Assembly (NCBI GenBank): GCA_026260175.1 | Contig: JAKCWW010008921.1 | Coordinates: forward strand, 1-23,099 | Direction: 5' to 3' | Source: Reticulitermes lucifugus | Taxonomy: Eukaryota; Arthropoda; Insecta; Blattodea; Rhinotermitidae | DNA length: 23,099 nucleotides | Shown: piece by piece, positions 18,601 through 23,099 of the stretch | Numbering within the stretch: the stretch's first letter is position 1 | How the letters are laid out: each line of letters starts with the position of its first letter | Translations under genes and position numbers: made by a program | Notes under the pieces: generated by a model | Database searches by the model: none | Seen by the model: the letters and a program-made list of their open reading frames with translations, nothing else | Told to the model about the DNA's origin: nothing

Positions 18601-20804
18601 AGCATTTGTTTGGAGTGACTGAGAAAAATGATTAACAACCAGTCATGACAGTGGTCCTAAATTGACATTTAAACCCAGGAACTCTAAAAAATAAATTAGG
18701 GGTGCTACTCAGTCAACTACCACTCCACTAAAGTAAATCTGTGATGTGTGAATGTATGTGGGCACATGTGAATGACTTTAATTTCATACATATTCCTTAG
18801 TTCATAAGTCATAATTTACATCTACAATCCAAATTTTCATAAATTAAATTAATTTGTAAAAATTCTAAAAACAACTATTACAGTAGTATGTACATTTGAC
18901 AAGACTGCTCTGCTGCTAGAGTGTCATGTTACAGTTTACCAACATGATGAAACTGTGCCCTCTGTAACAAATTATGACAACTTCATTGAATGTCATACAA
19001 TTGTTACACTGTTATTAACTAAGATATCTATGGTTGTGAAACATTTCTGACAGTCTTCACATTTGTATGTCAAAATATGACAGTTGTCACATGCAAGGTA
19101 CATGCTATCAATACAACTGTAATTTTTAAATATACTAGAAACCTCTCATAAATATTTATGTATGTTCCCAAACATTAAGACCTCCAAACTTTATCTACAA
19201 TGTTTTACTTATTGTTATAAACTGAAAAGCAGAAGATCATCCCTCCATACTTCACCTTCATTATTGCACTGGTTATTTGCTAGAAACTGAAAAGCTGAGA
19301 ATCACCCCTCCAAACATTACCTACAGTGTTCTCAGGTTGCTACACACTGAACAGTATAATACTCACCCCCCCCCTCCCTCCCTCCAAAGAAGAGGAAGAA
19401 GAAACACCCTAATTAAAAAAGTTCTAAAAAAACTCTACAGAAAATCACGTACTCACACACTGAATATCATAAAACAAAAGTTGCTCCATGGCTGCCACAT
19501 TCATTTTGCAGATAGAGAACTAAATAAATATGAAGACAATATGGCCTCTAGTACCATAATACTGATACGAAATTCTATGACAAACAGCAAATCAGTTCAA
19601 AAGTTGAAGATTCCAATTTTCTGGGATGATACCATGTAGATTGGTTAACAGGTATGAAAGTTTCAGAGGAGCTTGCTGCCTCCATCTTCAGGGAAATCCA
19701 AGGTTGATGTTATATCCCATAAGACTGAAACCTTCACTGCATAGCCGTGAAAATCTCAAATCTTGCAAAGTTTGAAAGTTGTTTTTAGAGTACATACTTA
19801 CATGCTTTCACTTCATTTATGGACCCTATTTTCCTCATAAAATAAAGAACAGTCTCAAAAGCGGGCACAAGAAATAAATAATATTCATATTACCTGAAGA
19901 AAGCTAGTTTTCTTGTGCAAAGTGTTGATGGGGTAACCTATCCCCACTTTAATATGCTGACCACAAAAGACCATTTTAACTGCATGTATAGTGAAACTCA
20001 CTATCCCGCTTTTATTACACTGTTACAGAAATGGATGAGACTGCATTATTCAGCTTCGAAGTGTCCTAAAAATGCCCAAAGAACACACAACTTGTCTTTC
20101 ACTGAATAAATCTGAGCACTGACTTGATTCAACAAACTTGAAACATAAAAGCAGATACAGGTCAGCATTTTTAGACATTATTAATATCTTGCCCAAAACA
20201 CATAAAAATAATGTAAGAATCCATTCACCAATATACACCTTTCTACTTATACCATCCACTTCCACAGTTCAGTAAATTTTTGAGATGTCAAAATTCGGTA
20301 TCAAAGAATACTGTGACATAACACAAAAGAGTTCAATGAGAAGAGATACATGAAATAGTCATCGGCAATATATTTGCACCCCCGTACACTTGTCCTTAAC
20401 ACCAACATTGTCAAAGACATATTTAAATTCCCACACATACACCAACAAGTCTACATAATTAACCAAGAAGCGCAACAATACACCTAAAATGCATATGGTT
20501 TCTCAAGTAACTGTGTCCCATGCTTACAGTGCAAGTCCTGAAACTTGAACAATGCATCTGCTACTAGGAAAGGGAATTCCTCCTTTTACAGAAACACTGC
20601 GTCGCATGCCGCCTTCTAGGTAAGTAAATTTTACATTGTCATCACCTATTTGATACATATTAATTCAAAAATAGTAACAAATAAATGCGGATACAAACAC
20701 ACACCTCTCTTCACATGCCTGAAATGGCAGTAAGGTCTCTCGCAAAGCCCACTATCATAAAATGGACAATTTATTGTTTTAAAATATCCTGTTGAGGGCA
20801 ACAT
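313..20804 (-). CDS. REXO1: RNA exonuclease 1 homologue (Elongin A-binding protein 1), 11 exons, 3' end missing
   Basis: Split gene on the minus strand: join of 20705-20804, 15531-17180, 14538-14743, 12838-12972, 11655-11814, 9524-9735, 8751-8885, 7513-7621, 5670-5795, 3417-3704 and 313-619. All introns are GT-AG and phase agrees at every junction, giving 1,142 codons plus 2 bases. Recognition rests on the N-terminus ([19 protein letters not shown], then RPYCHFRH), RIAHVPN, the [15 protein letters not shown] region, [15 protein letters not shown] and the exonuclease motif ALDCEM. The family is a nuclear 3'-5' exonuclease of the DEDDh superfamily whose vertebrate member binds Elongin A; human REXO1 is about 1,220 residues, so only roughly the last 130 residues should be missing. 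Visible catalytic residues are D1101 and E1103; the remaining Asp and His of the site lie past the window edge. The order of conserved blocks matches REXO1 rather than the shorter REXO4 or REXO5 types. Activity and Elongin A binding here are inferred from family. Confidence 0.93.
1122..1252. mobile_element. MITE-like long inverted repeat (about 131 bp)
   Basis: Two arms of about 55 bases face each other across about 21 bases: 1122-1176 and 1198-1252. The inner part is nearly perfect: TCTCTACATTACTAATTAGT (1151-1170) against the reverse complement of ACCAATTAGTAATGTAGAGA (1205-1224), with one mismatch. The outer parts are imperfect (TTTAAAAGTTCCCTTACATG against CTTAAAGCTTTTCCTACAGG). No clear target duplication. 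It would fold into a long hairpin in RNA. Family not recognised. Confidence 0.7.
3172..3344. mobile_element. piggyBac-like MITE with TTAA target duplication
   Basis: Ends are TTAA followed by CTCTTTAGTGCCC on the left (TTAA at 3172-3175) and GGTGCCAAAGGG followed by TTAA on the right (3341-3344). The right end read inward is CCCTTTGGCACC, so the termini are similar inverted repeats of about 12-13 bases. TTAA duplication and CCC-starting termini are known features of piggyBac-superfamily transposons. Core is 165 bases and non-coding, so it would need a transposase in trans. It ends 72 bases from the 3' boundary of exon 10. Confidence 0.6.
3417..3704 (-). CDS. REXO1: REXO1 exon 10: pre-exonuclease Cys/His segment
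   Basis: Codes residues 945-1040 plus one base, phase 1 at both ends; acceptor ATATTGTTTCAG, donor AAAG then GTAGGT. The peptide includes [20 protein letters not shown], aligning with the YLLTEEQL-x-NGYPxPHPE block of the family, then [11 protein letters not shown] and [10 protein letters not shown]. The C-x2-C and C-x2-H pairs are probable zinc ligands shared with exon 11 (inferred). The shorter frame in another phase over the same bases is a shadow. Confidence 0.93.
4374..4388. repeat. AT microsatellite
   Basis: Run of alternating AT, about seven units, in intron 9. Confidence 0.85.
4739..4915. mobile_element. Pogo/Tigger-like MITE (about 177 bp)
   Basis: Left terminus CAGAGTAAAACCCCAATTTA and right terminus, read inward, CAGTAAAACCCCTATTTAATG are matching inverted repeats (left has two extra bases and lacks one T). 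TA follows the right end, fitting the TA target sites of Tc1/mariner-type elements. The inside repeats motifs such as ATTTAATG and TTAGTGAAATCCCGGATTTAG. A 60-codon minus-strand frame covering it is composition only. Lies in intron 9. Confidence 0.6.
5670..5795 (-). CDS. REXO1: REXO1 exon 9
   Basis: Codes residues 903-944 plus one base of codon 945, phase 1 at both ends; acceptor TGTTGTGACAG, donor GAAG then GTGAGA. The peptide begins with a Ser/Gln linker ([16 protein letters not shown]) followed by [20 protein letters not shown]. The SHxxxLxG-x6-TWSI pattern aligns with the VSHEAVLGG-type block of vertebrate REXO1 that closes the EloA-BP1-like region. Confidence 0.88.
5796..8750 (-). other. 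REXO1 introns 7 and 8, either side of exon 8
   Basis: Intron 7 (7622-8750, donor GTCAGT) and intron 8 (5796-7512, donor GTTGGT) flank exon 8 at 7513-7621. Intron 8 has a 10-G run at 6763-6772, a palindrome GTTACACTGTGTAAC at 5969-5983 and a TTAG triple repeat near 7341. Intron 7 is AT-rich with purine-rich stretches; I see no gene or clear transposon in it. Confidence 0.8.
7513..7621 (-). CDS. REXO1: REXO1 exon 8: EloA-BP1-like domain, continued
   Basis: Codes residues 867-902 plus the first base of codon 903; acceptor CTTACCACCAG, donor GAAG then GTTGGT. The peptide is [20 protein letters not shown] then [16 protein letters not shown]. It corresponds to the family block with a Glu-rich helix, a Tyr-x-Arg-Ser turn and a basic helix ending in LRK. 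The donor is imperfect, but the joined reading frame and homology support it. Too short to stand out as an open frame. Confidence 0.87.
8751..8885 (-). CDS. REXO1: REXO1 exon 7: core of the EloA-BP1-like domain
   Basis: Codes residues 822-866, phase 0 at both ends; acceptor CACTCCTCAG, donor AAG then GTCAGT. The peptide includes [20 protein letters not shown], which matches the conserved VPTxVRQRYLN-type block of vertebrate REXO1. A pogo-like element ends about 65 bases upstream of this acceptor (8950-9343). The open frame over this exon extends into the intron, so its Met is not used. Confidence 0.92.
8950..9343. mobile_element. Deleted pogo/Tigger-like element (about 394 bp)
   Basis: Left end TAACTGTATTTCCTTGATAA followed by TAAGCC; right end, read inward, TACCATATTTACTCAATTGTA followed a little later by ATAAGCC. 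These resemble the TACCGTATTTACTCGATTATAAGCC-like termini seen in some pogo-type elements (recognition from memory). A minus-strand frame next to the left end (8947-9141) with several Cys residues may be a remnant of a transposase tail, but I cannot confirm this. A 12-T run lies at 9268-9279. Sits in intron 6, close to the exon 7 acceptor. Confidence 0.45.
9524..9735 (-). CDS. REXO1: REXO1 exon 6: RIAHVPN motif
   Basis: Codes residues 751-821, phase 1 in and 0 out; acceptor TTTTTTCCAG, donor ATG then GTGGGT. The peptide begins [19 protein letters not shown] and ends [18 protein letters not shown] is strongly conserved in REXO1 proteins and marks the start of the EloA-BP1-like region. The end carries a related RVAHRP. 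Donor GTGGGTAA is slightly weak but phase supports it. Confidence 0.9.
9736..12837 (-). other. REXO1 introns 4 and 5, either side of exon 5
   Basis: Intron 4 (11815-12837, donor GTAAGT) and intron 5 (9736-11654, donor GTGAGT) flank exon 5 at 11655-11814. Intron 5 has a 10-G run at 10114-10123 and a short hairpin (AGGCATTC at 10579-10586, GAATGCCT at 10604-10611). Intron 4 is AT-rich with no clear repeat; CAGTGGAGTCC near 12562 faintly resembles a pogo-type terminus, but no partner was found. Confidence 0.8.
11655..11814 (-). CDS. REXO1: REXO1 exon 5: short helix plus Ser/Gly/Asn-rich linker
   Basis: Codes residues 698-750 plus the first base of codon 751; acceptor GAGAACAG, donor TCAC then GTGAGT. 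The peptide starts [16 protein letters not shown], a probable amphipathic helix, then becomes low-complexity Ser/Thr/Gly/Asn. The longer open frame over these bases is in the wrong phase; the frame used here joins exon 4 (phase 0) to exon 6 (phase 1). Confidence 0.82.
12838..12972 (-). CDS. REXO1: REXO1 exon 4: acidic/basic linker
   Basis: Codes residues 653-697, phase 0 at both ends; acceptor GTTACAG, donor TGT then GTAAGT. The peptide starts [20 protein letters not shown] and continues [12 protein letters not shown]. The Glu run comes from a GAG repeat (CTC on the plus strand). KKRIAHEA is an RIAH motif that recurs in exon 6 (RIAHVPN), suggesting an internally repeated short motif. Confidence 0.85.
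13226..13241. repeat. CT microsatellite
   Basis: About eight CT units in intron 3, just upstream on the plus strand of TTGTTGCCACAG. Confidence 0.85.
14170..14385 (+). mobile_element. tRNA-derived SINE, plus orientation, copy A
   Basis: A B-box-like TGATTCCTAG (about 14232-14241) is followed by a body with GGGTACTGCGGG, then ends with AGCACTCACCTCCAT at 14367-14381. The same order (GATTCCTA, GTACTGGGGG, AGCAGTGT, AGCACTCACCTCCAT) occurs on the minus strand at 18216-18400, so two copies of one family are present. An A-box-like region (CAGTTCAGTCACTACAGTGA) lies near 14176-14196. Degraded and in intron 3. Confidence 0.5.
14538..14743 (-). CDS. REXO1: REXO1 exon 3: acidic Ser/Asp-rich segment
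   Basis: Codes residues 584-652, entering in phase 1 and leaving in phase 0; acceptor CCTTGTAG, donor AAG then GTAAGG. The peptide is Ser/Asn/Asp-rich and ends in [19 protein letters not shown]. The block D-E-x5-EC-x-RIF resembles a short conserved block of REXO1 proteins. A different frame of the same bases gives an unrelated hydrophobic peptide, rejected because its phase does not fit the flanking exons. Confidence 0.88.
14744..15530 (-). other. REXO1 intron 2 (787 bp)
   Basis: Donor GTAAGC, acceptor CCTTGTAG. Two short plus-strand open frames around 14974-15256 have no recognisable content. I see no repeat or RNA element in it. Confidence 0.85.
15531..17180 (-). CDS. REXO1: REXO1 exon 2: large exon for the disordered N-terminal half
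   Basis: A 1,650-base exon coding residues 34-583, phase 1 at both ends; acceptor TTTATTTCAG, donor GCAG then GTAAGC. Four zones are visible. Residues 34-130 are Ser-rich with a predicted helical stretch ([16 protein letters not shown]). Residues 136-303 carry eleven Tyr-x-Pro motifs. About 310-335 is an acidic-hydrophobic segment ([17 protein letters not shown]). About 385-555 is very rich in Lys, His and Ser, with likely nuclear-localisation stretches (KKSKSKRH). A very large second exon is also the layout I recall for vertebrate REXO1. The first five residues of the open frame (MCFIS) are read from the intron, so its apparent Met is not the start. Confidence 0.93.
18216..18400 (-). mobile_element. 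tRNA-derived SINE, minus orientation, copy B
   Basis: On the minus strand it has a possible A-box region at 18363-18384 (TAAGTGACAGTGGTTCATGA), a B-box-like TGGGTTTGATTCC at 18317-18329, then a body with GTACTGGGGGTGGGGG, and ends AGCACTCACCTCCAT at 18216-18230. The last 15 bases match copy A exactly, in opposite orientation. Lies in intron 1. Confidence 0.5.
18540..18737 (-). mobile_element. tRNA-derived SINE relic
   Basis: On the minus strand, TAGTGGAGTGGTAG (18717-18730) resembles a tRNA A box (TRGCNNAGYGG-type) and CTGGGTTTAAATGTC (about 18664-18678) a B box, about 40 bases apart as in a tRNA gene. No tRNA cloverleaf can be drawn, so this is a SINE head rather than a tRNA. The following bases to about 18540 may be its body; the far end is uncertain. 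Confidence 0.45.
19181..19366. repeat. Three-copy tandem repeat, unit about 60-65 bp
   Basis: Units at 19181-19240, 19241-19305 and 19306-19366 each begin CCTCCA(A/T)AC or CCCTCCA(A/T)AC, pass through a variable middle and end with a version of AAACTGAAAAGCAGAAGATCA. Units are diverged from one another, so the array is old. It runs directly into a 9-C run, a CCCT/CCTC tract and an AAGAAGAGGAAGAAGAAA purine stretch (19366-19405). Confidence 0.65.
19640..19745 (-). repeat. Repeat with CTGAAGA...GAAA hairpin, minus orientation
   Basis: On the minus strand: ACCTTGGATTTCCCTGAAGA, then TGGAGGCAGCAAGCTCCTC, then TGAAACTTTC. The CTGAAGA and GAAA blocks are separated by a hairpin in which GGAG pairs with CTCC. 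I recognise this general pattern from dispersed insect repeats. CTGANGA, stem, GAAA is also the conserved core order of hammerhead ribozymes, known in Penelope-like elements; no cleavage site or outer stems could be drawn here. Confidence 0.4.
20528..20615 (-). other. Candidate cassette (poison) exon in REXO1 intron 1
   Basis: An 88-base segment bounded by an acceptor (TTTACTTACCTAG) and a consensus-like donor (ACT then GTAAGC). Entered in phase 1 from exon 1 it reads open as [20 protein letters not shown] and on to the donor. Joining it to exon 2 changes the frame and gives a TGA four codons later. The segment is locally CpG-rich (CTGCGTCGCATGCCGCC on the plus strand), unlike the rest of the intron. 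It may instead be a repeat fragment; an open frame this short is expected fairly often by chance. Confidence 0.25.
20705..20804 (-). CDS. REXO1: REXO1 exon 1: start codon and N-terminal Cys/His motif
   Basis: Codes residues 1-33 and the first base of codon 34. The start ATG is preceded by GCAACA, an acceptable initiation context. The peptide has a C-x7-C-x4-C-x3-H pattern ([19 protein letters not shown]), like the short CCCH zinc-finger-like N-terminus of vertebrate REXO1, which is also carried by a small first coding exon. The donor (AGAG then GTGTGTGTTT) is weak but gives phase 1, matching the next exon. This exon has no long open frame of its own and was found by searching for the conserved RPYCHFRH codons. 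Zinc binding is inferred. Confidence 0.9.
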
Positions 20805-20823
20805 TGTTGCAATAAATATAACG

Positions 20824-20844
20824 TCAAATCAATCTCGCATTCAT
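20824..20844 (-). other. Candidate upstream ORF in the REXO1 5' UTR
   Basis: A 7-codon frame (ATG AAT GCG AGA TTG ATT TGA; peptide MNARLI) ends 19 bases before the REXO1 ATG. The context CTACAATGA is reasonable for initiation. If the transcript starts upstream of 20844 this would be translated first and could lower initiation at the main start. The transcription start is not known, so its presence in the mRNA is inferred. Confidence 0.35.
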
Positions 20845-20849
20845 TGTAG

Positions 20850-21356
20850 ACTTTCGTACACCTCAAATATCAAACATCTACCTATCACACAGCCCCAACC
20901 TCTACCATTTGTAACGCTGTGCCCTAGCCAACTTTTGCAACTTGCCCGATTTCCCTGAGGTTACCAACGTCATCTGCGAGCGAAGAAGAAAATTCTCTCA
21001 TAGACTGCCACACTCCACCTCTGCTCACTCTCAATCAACACGAACGACCTGGACGATCGTACTCACGGCAACTCACGGGTTTTGTTGTAACCGGTCATCT
21101 TTGGAATGCAGAGTGGCGCACATAGATCACAGTTTAGTCAATGCTAATCCGTGGCACCGCGAGCAACTCTGCTGCCATCCATTGATGCAACGCAGTTGGA
21201 ACGCTATCGACCCGTGCCTCTACCGGTACCTCCGAGAACTACGCTATCAGACGTCGACATCACGATCCATTACTTTTCCTGCAATTCTACAGAAAATTTC
21301 TTCCAGTTGTTAACACGACTTCAATTCTGTGTATACTACACACTTTATAACACGTG
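20850..21356 (-). promoter_or_regulatory. Probable REXO1 promoter and 5' UTR region, CpG-enriched
   Basis: Immediately upstream of the start codon, about 20880-21260 has many more CG dinucleotides and higher GC than either flank. In this window such enrichment is otherwise confined to short patches and the two edges. At its far end, on the minus strand, CACGTG (21351-21356) is followed directly by TTATAAAG, a TATA-like box, which would place a start near 21310. Either a TATA start there or dispersed starts in the CpG-rich part is possible; I cannot tell which. Open frames on the plus strand here look like a by-product of composition. Confidence 0.4.
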
Positions 21357-21756
21357 CTGAATTATATTACATCATTAAATACAAATTTGCATTTCATTGC
21401 ACATGAGGAATTGAAATCTCATTTCCTTCATATTGCATTTTTCTATACAGACAATTGTTTTCATGCCAAGAGTGCATTTGTCATTTCCTTGTATAGGATT
21501 TATTATATTTATTATTGTTTATGTGTTGGGCTTGTACAATTACAGTTAATTCCACAAGTCCACTACATAAACAATACAACATGCCATAACAACAATTCAC
21601 TCAGAATACATACAATTTTAATAGAAGACTATGTATAGAACAGAGTTGTATAGGGAATGAGATCTCAGACCCTTAGCTAACATGAAATGCAGATGTATAT
21701 TGGCAGTATAACTTTAATTACTCTACATGTCCTTAATAATTTATTTACCTGAAGAT

Positions 21757-21795
21757 GGCCACCAATGTTGTCAGAAAGTGCAATATATACAGAAT
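21757..21795 (+). repeat. Second CTGAAGA...GAAA hairpin, plus orientation
   Basis: Plus strand: CCTGAAGATGGCCACCAATG, then TTGTCAGAAAGTG. Same block order as at 19640-19745, with TGGC able to pair with GTCA. The rest of the sequence does not match, so either the two are distant relatives or the similarity is confined to the motif. Confidence 0.3.
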
Positions 21796-22301
21796 TAAAG
21801 TTGTGTTAAGGACTACCTAGACCACACTATGTTTCTTCACCACTGTGGAAACCTGAAGTAAAGAACCTAGAAATATGAATGACAAAAGTATGGATACTTC
21901 ATGCTGGGAAAACTGAAATAAAAGCACCACATTATGTCCTTCACCAACACCGTATTTAATGCCACAGTGCTTTGCACCACTTCTGTGTTACAGTTCCTTT
22001 TAGTTCCTCAAATGAGACAAGAACGTAAAAAGATATAACAAAATTAAAAGCTCTAAGTCATTCTTATATGCAAAATGTTGGGAGTTCTACATAGGCATAT
22101 GGATTTAGAGTCAACACAACTGCCCACATTATATGCAACTCTCAACACATAAATGAAACAAATTTAAAACCATTTACCATCCAACATGACAAATTCTGAC
22201 AGCTATTGTTTTTCACAGCACACACGATGTTCATAAATTTATTGGCAAACAACATATGTGTTGCATTTAAGTTCTACTTACATGATATTACATTAAAAAA
22301 C

Positions 22302-22315
22302 CACACACACACACA
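22302..22315. repeat. CA microsatellite
   Basis: Seven CA units in the intergenic region upstream of REXO1. Confidence 0.85.
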
Positions 22316-22406
22316 AATACCACAAAATATTTACATTGCTACAAGTTCTACAAATGTAATAAGACAATGGAACATACAGACCAGGGCATAATTTGCAATA
22401 CTTAAC

Positions 22407-22424
22407 TATTTATTTATTTATTTA
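22407..22424. repeat. TATT/TTTA microsatellite
   Basis: About four and a half TATT units in the intergenic region. An ACACA-rich, strand-biased stretch follows at about 22525-22572. Confidence 0.8.
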
Positions 22425-23099
22425 CACATCTTGTTTCATAGATTCATCAAATTCACCTCACGGCTCTGAATATAAAACCCGTCAGTGCAACACAATAGTA
22501 TAAAGCAATAGAATACAACAAAAGTACATCATCACTACAAAATACAACACAATACACACAACACAACACATATAATTTGTAAGCTTGACTACTGAGCAAT
22601 CCTGTCATAACATATGTACAAAATGCTTATAATTAGATATGGTGAATTAATCAGCTTGTCCTGCCATGGCTTCTAAGGTCCTCAAAACCTTCAATACTGC
22701 CAATCTTCTGTTTGAAATGCAAGTGCTCTCTGATTGACATCTTGTCAAACAGAAAACACATGCAATCTTTATCACACATTGTCTCTGAGTATACTAAAAA
22801 CGTGGGCATTATTGTCCATCCTAAATTGGACAGTGCTTAGAAGAGATTGTAAGTTTCTTCTAGATGGTAGGGGAAATACGGACTGGAAAAATGCATAGGA
22901 TCTGGGGCTACACTTTAGGATAGAGACAGCCAACCTTTTCTTTGTAGCTCCACCTCCTGCCCTTAGGCTCATGCTTACTATTCCTAAAATGAAATACCAA
23001 AGATCTTGAAGTATCTAGATTCAAAGAAGATGAAAGAGTTTTAAAACTTTCGCGGCGACATGATTCAATATAATCTTCTCGGGCGCACAGCCGCGTCAA

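Larger units (their letters stand above)
17181..20704 (-). other. REXO1 intron 1 (3.5 kb)
   Basis: Donor GTGTGTGTTT, acceptor TTTATTTCAG. It holds, from left to right, a 9-C run at 17592, a SINE at 18216-18400, another SINE relic at about 18540-18737, a 62-bp tandem repeat at 19181-19366 followed by a C-run and a purine tract, a CTGAAGA-hairpin repeat at about 19640-19745, and the candidate cassette exon at 20528-20615. Nothing else between these points looks coding. Confidence 0.85.
21361..23099. other. Upstream intergenic region without a recognisable gene
   Basis: AT-rich sequence with microsatellites and the second CTGAAGA hairpin. Short frames at 21354-21638, 22206-22391, 22772-22972 and 22908-23099 show no domain or splice-supported extension. 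The last 60 bases (from about 23040) are CpG-rich (TCGCGGCGACATG, CTCGGGCGCACAGCCGCGTC) and may be the edge of a repeat or of another gene's CpG-rich start; the sequence ends before this can be decided. Confidence 0.6.

Noticed and set aside
20942..21313. 123-codon open frame on the plus strand, and an overlapping one at 21151-21360, as a divergent gene
   Set aside because: It lies in the CpG-rich presumed promoter, where stops are rarer, and the peptide shows no domain, signal or repeated pattern. Two overlapping frames being open supports composition as the cause.

Overview
This window is animal, most likely insect, nuclear DNA. It is AT-rich with one long split gene, GT-AG introns of 0.6 to 3.5 kb, tRNA-derived SINE relics, several MITE-like DNA transposon relics and many microsatellites. 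No prokaryotic gene layout, rRNA, intact tRNA, CRISPR array or operon is visible. The repeat landscape and long introns fit a large insect genome, possibly polyneopteran, but the order is a guess.

One gene dominates. It lies on the minus strand and encodes the orthologue of REXO1 (RNA exonuclease 1 homologue, also called Elongin A-binding protein 1). By following splice sites and reading phase I could chain 11 coding exons from the ATG at 20804 to 313: 3,428 coding bases, 1,142 whole codons plus 2 bases, with phase agreeing at all ten internal junctions. In protein order these give a short Cys/His N-terminal module (exon 1), one very large exon coding a disordered region with an array of Tyr-x-Pro motifs followed by a Lys/His/Ser-rich tract (exon 2), acidic and basic linkers (exons 3 to 5), the conserved EloA-BP1-like region (exons 6 to 9), a Cys/His zinc-binding-like segment (exons 10 and 11) and the start of the DEDDh exonuclease domain with its first Asp-x-Glu motif (exon 11). 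The rest of the catalytic domain, the stop codon and the 3' UTR lie beyond the left edge.

Upstream of the start codon, about 20880 to 21260 is richer in CpG than its surroundings and is the likely promoter and 5' UTR. From 21360 to 23099 I see no gene, only repeats and microsatellites. The introns hold a long hairpin element (1122 to 1252), a piggyBac-like MITE flanked by TTAA (3172 to 3344), two pogo/Tigger-like inverted-repeat elements (4739 to 4915 and 8950 to 9343), two opposed copies of one SINE family (about 14170 to 14385 and 18216 to 18400), another tRNA-derived SINE relic (about 18540 to 18737), a tandem repeat of roughly 62 bp (19181 to 19366) and two repeats carrying a CTGAAGA/GAAA hairpin.

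No new multi-gene system is evident. The most useful results are the full exon reconstruction, the YxP motif array in exon 2, and a candidate frame-shifting cassette exon in intron 1.
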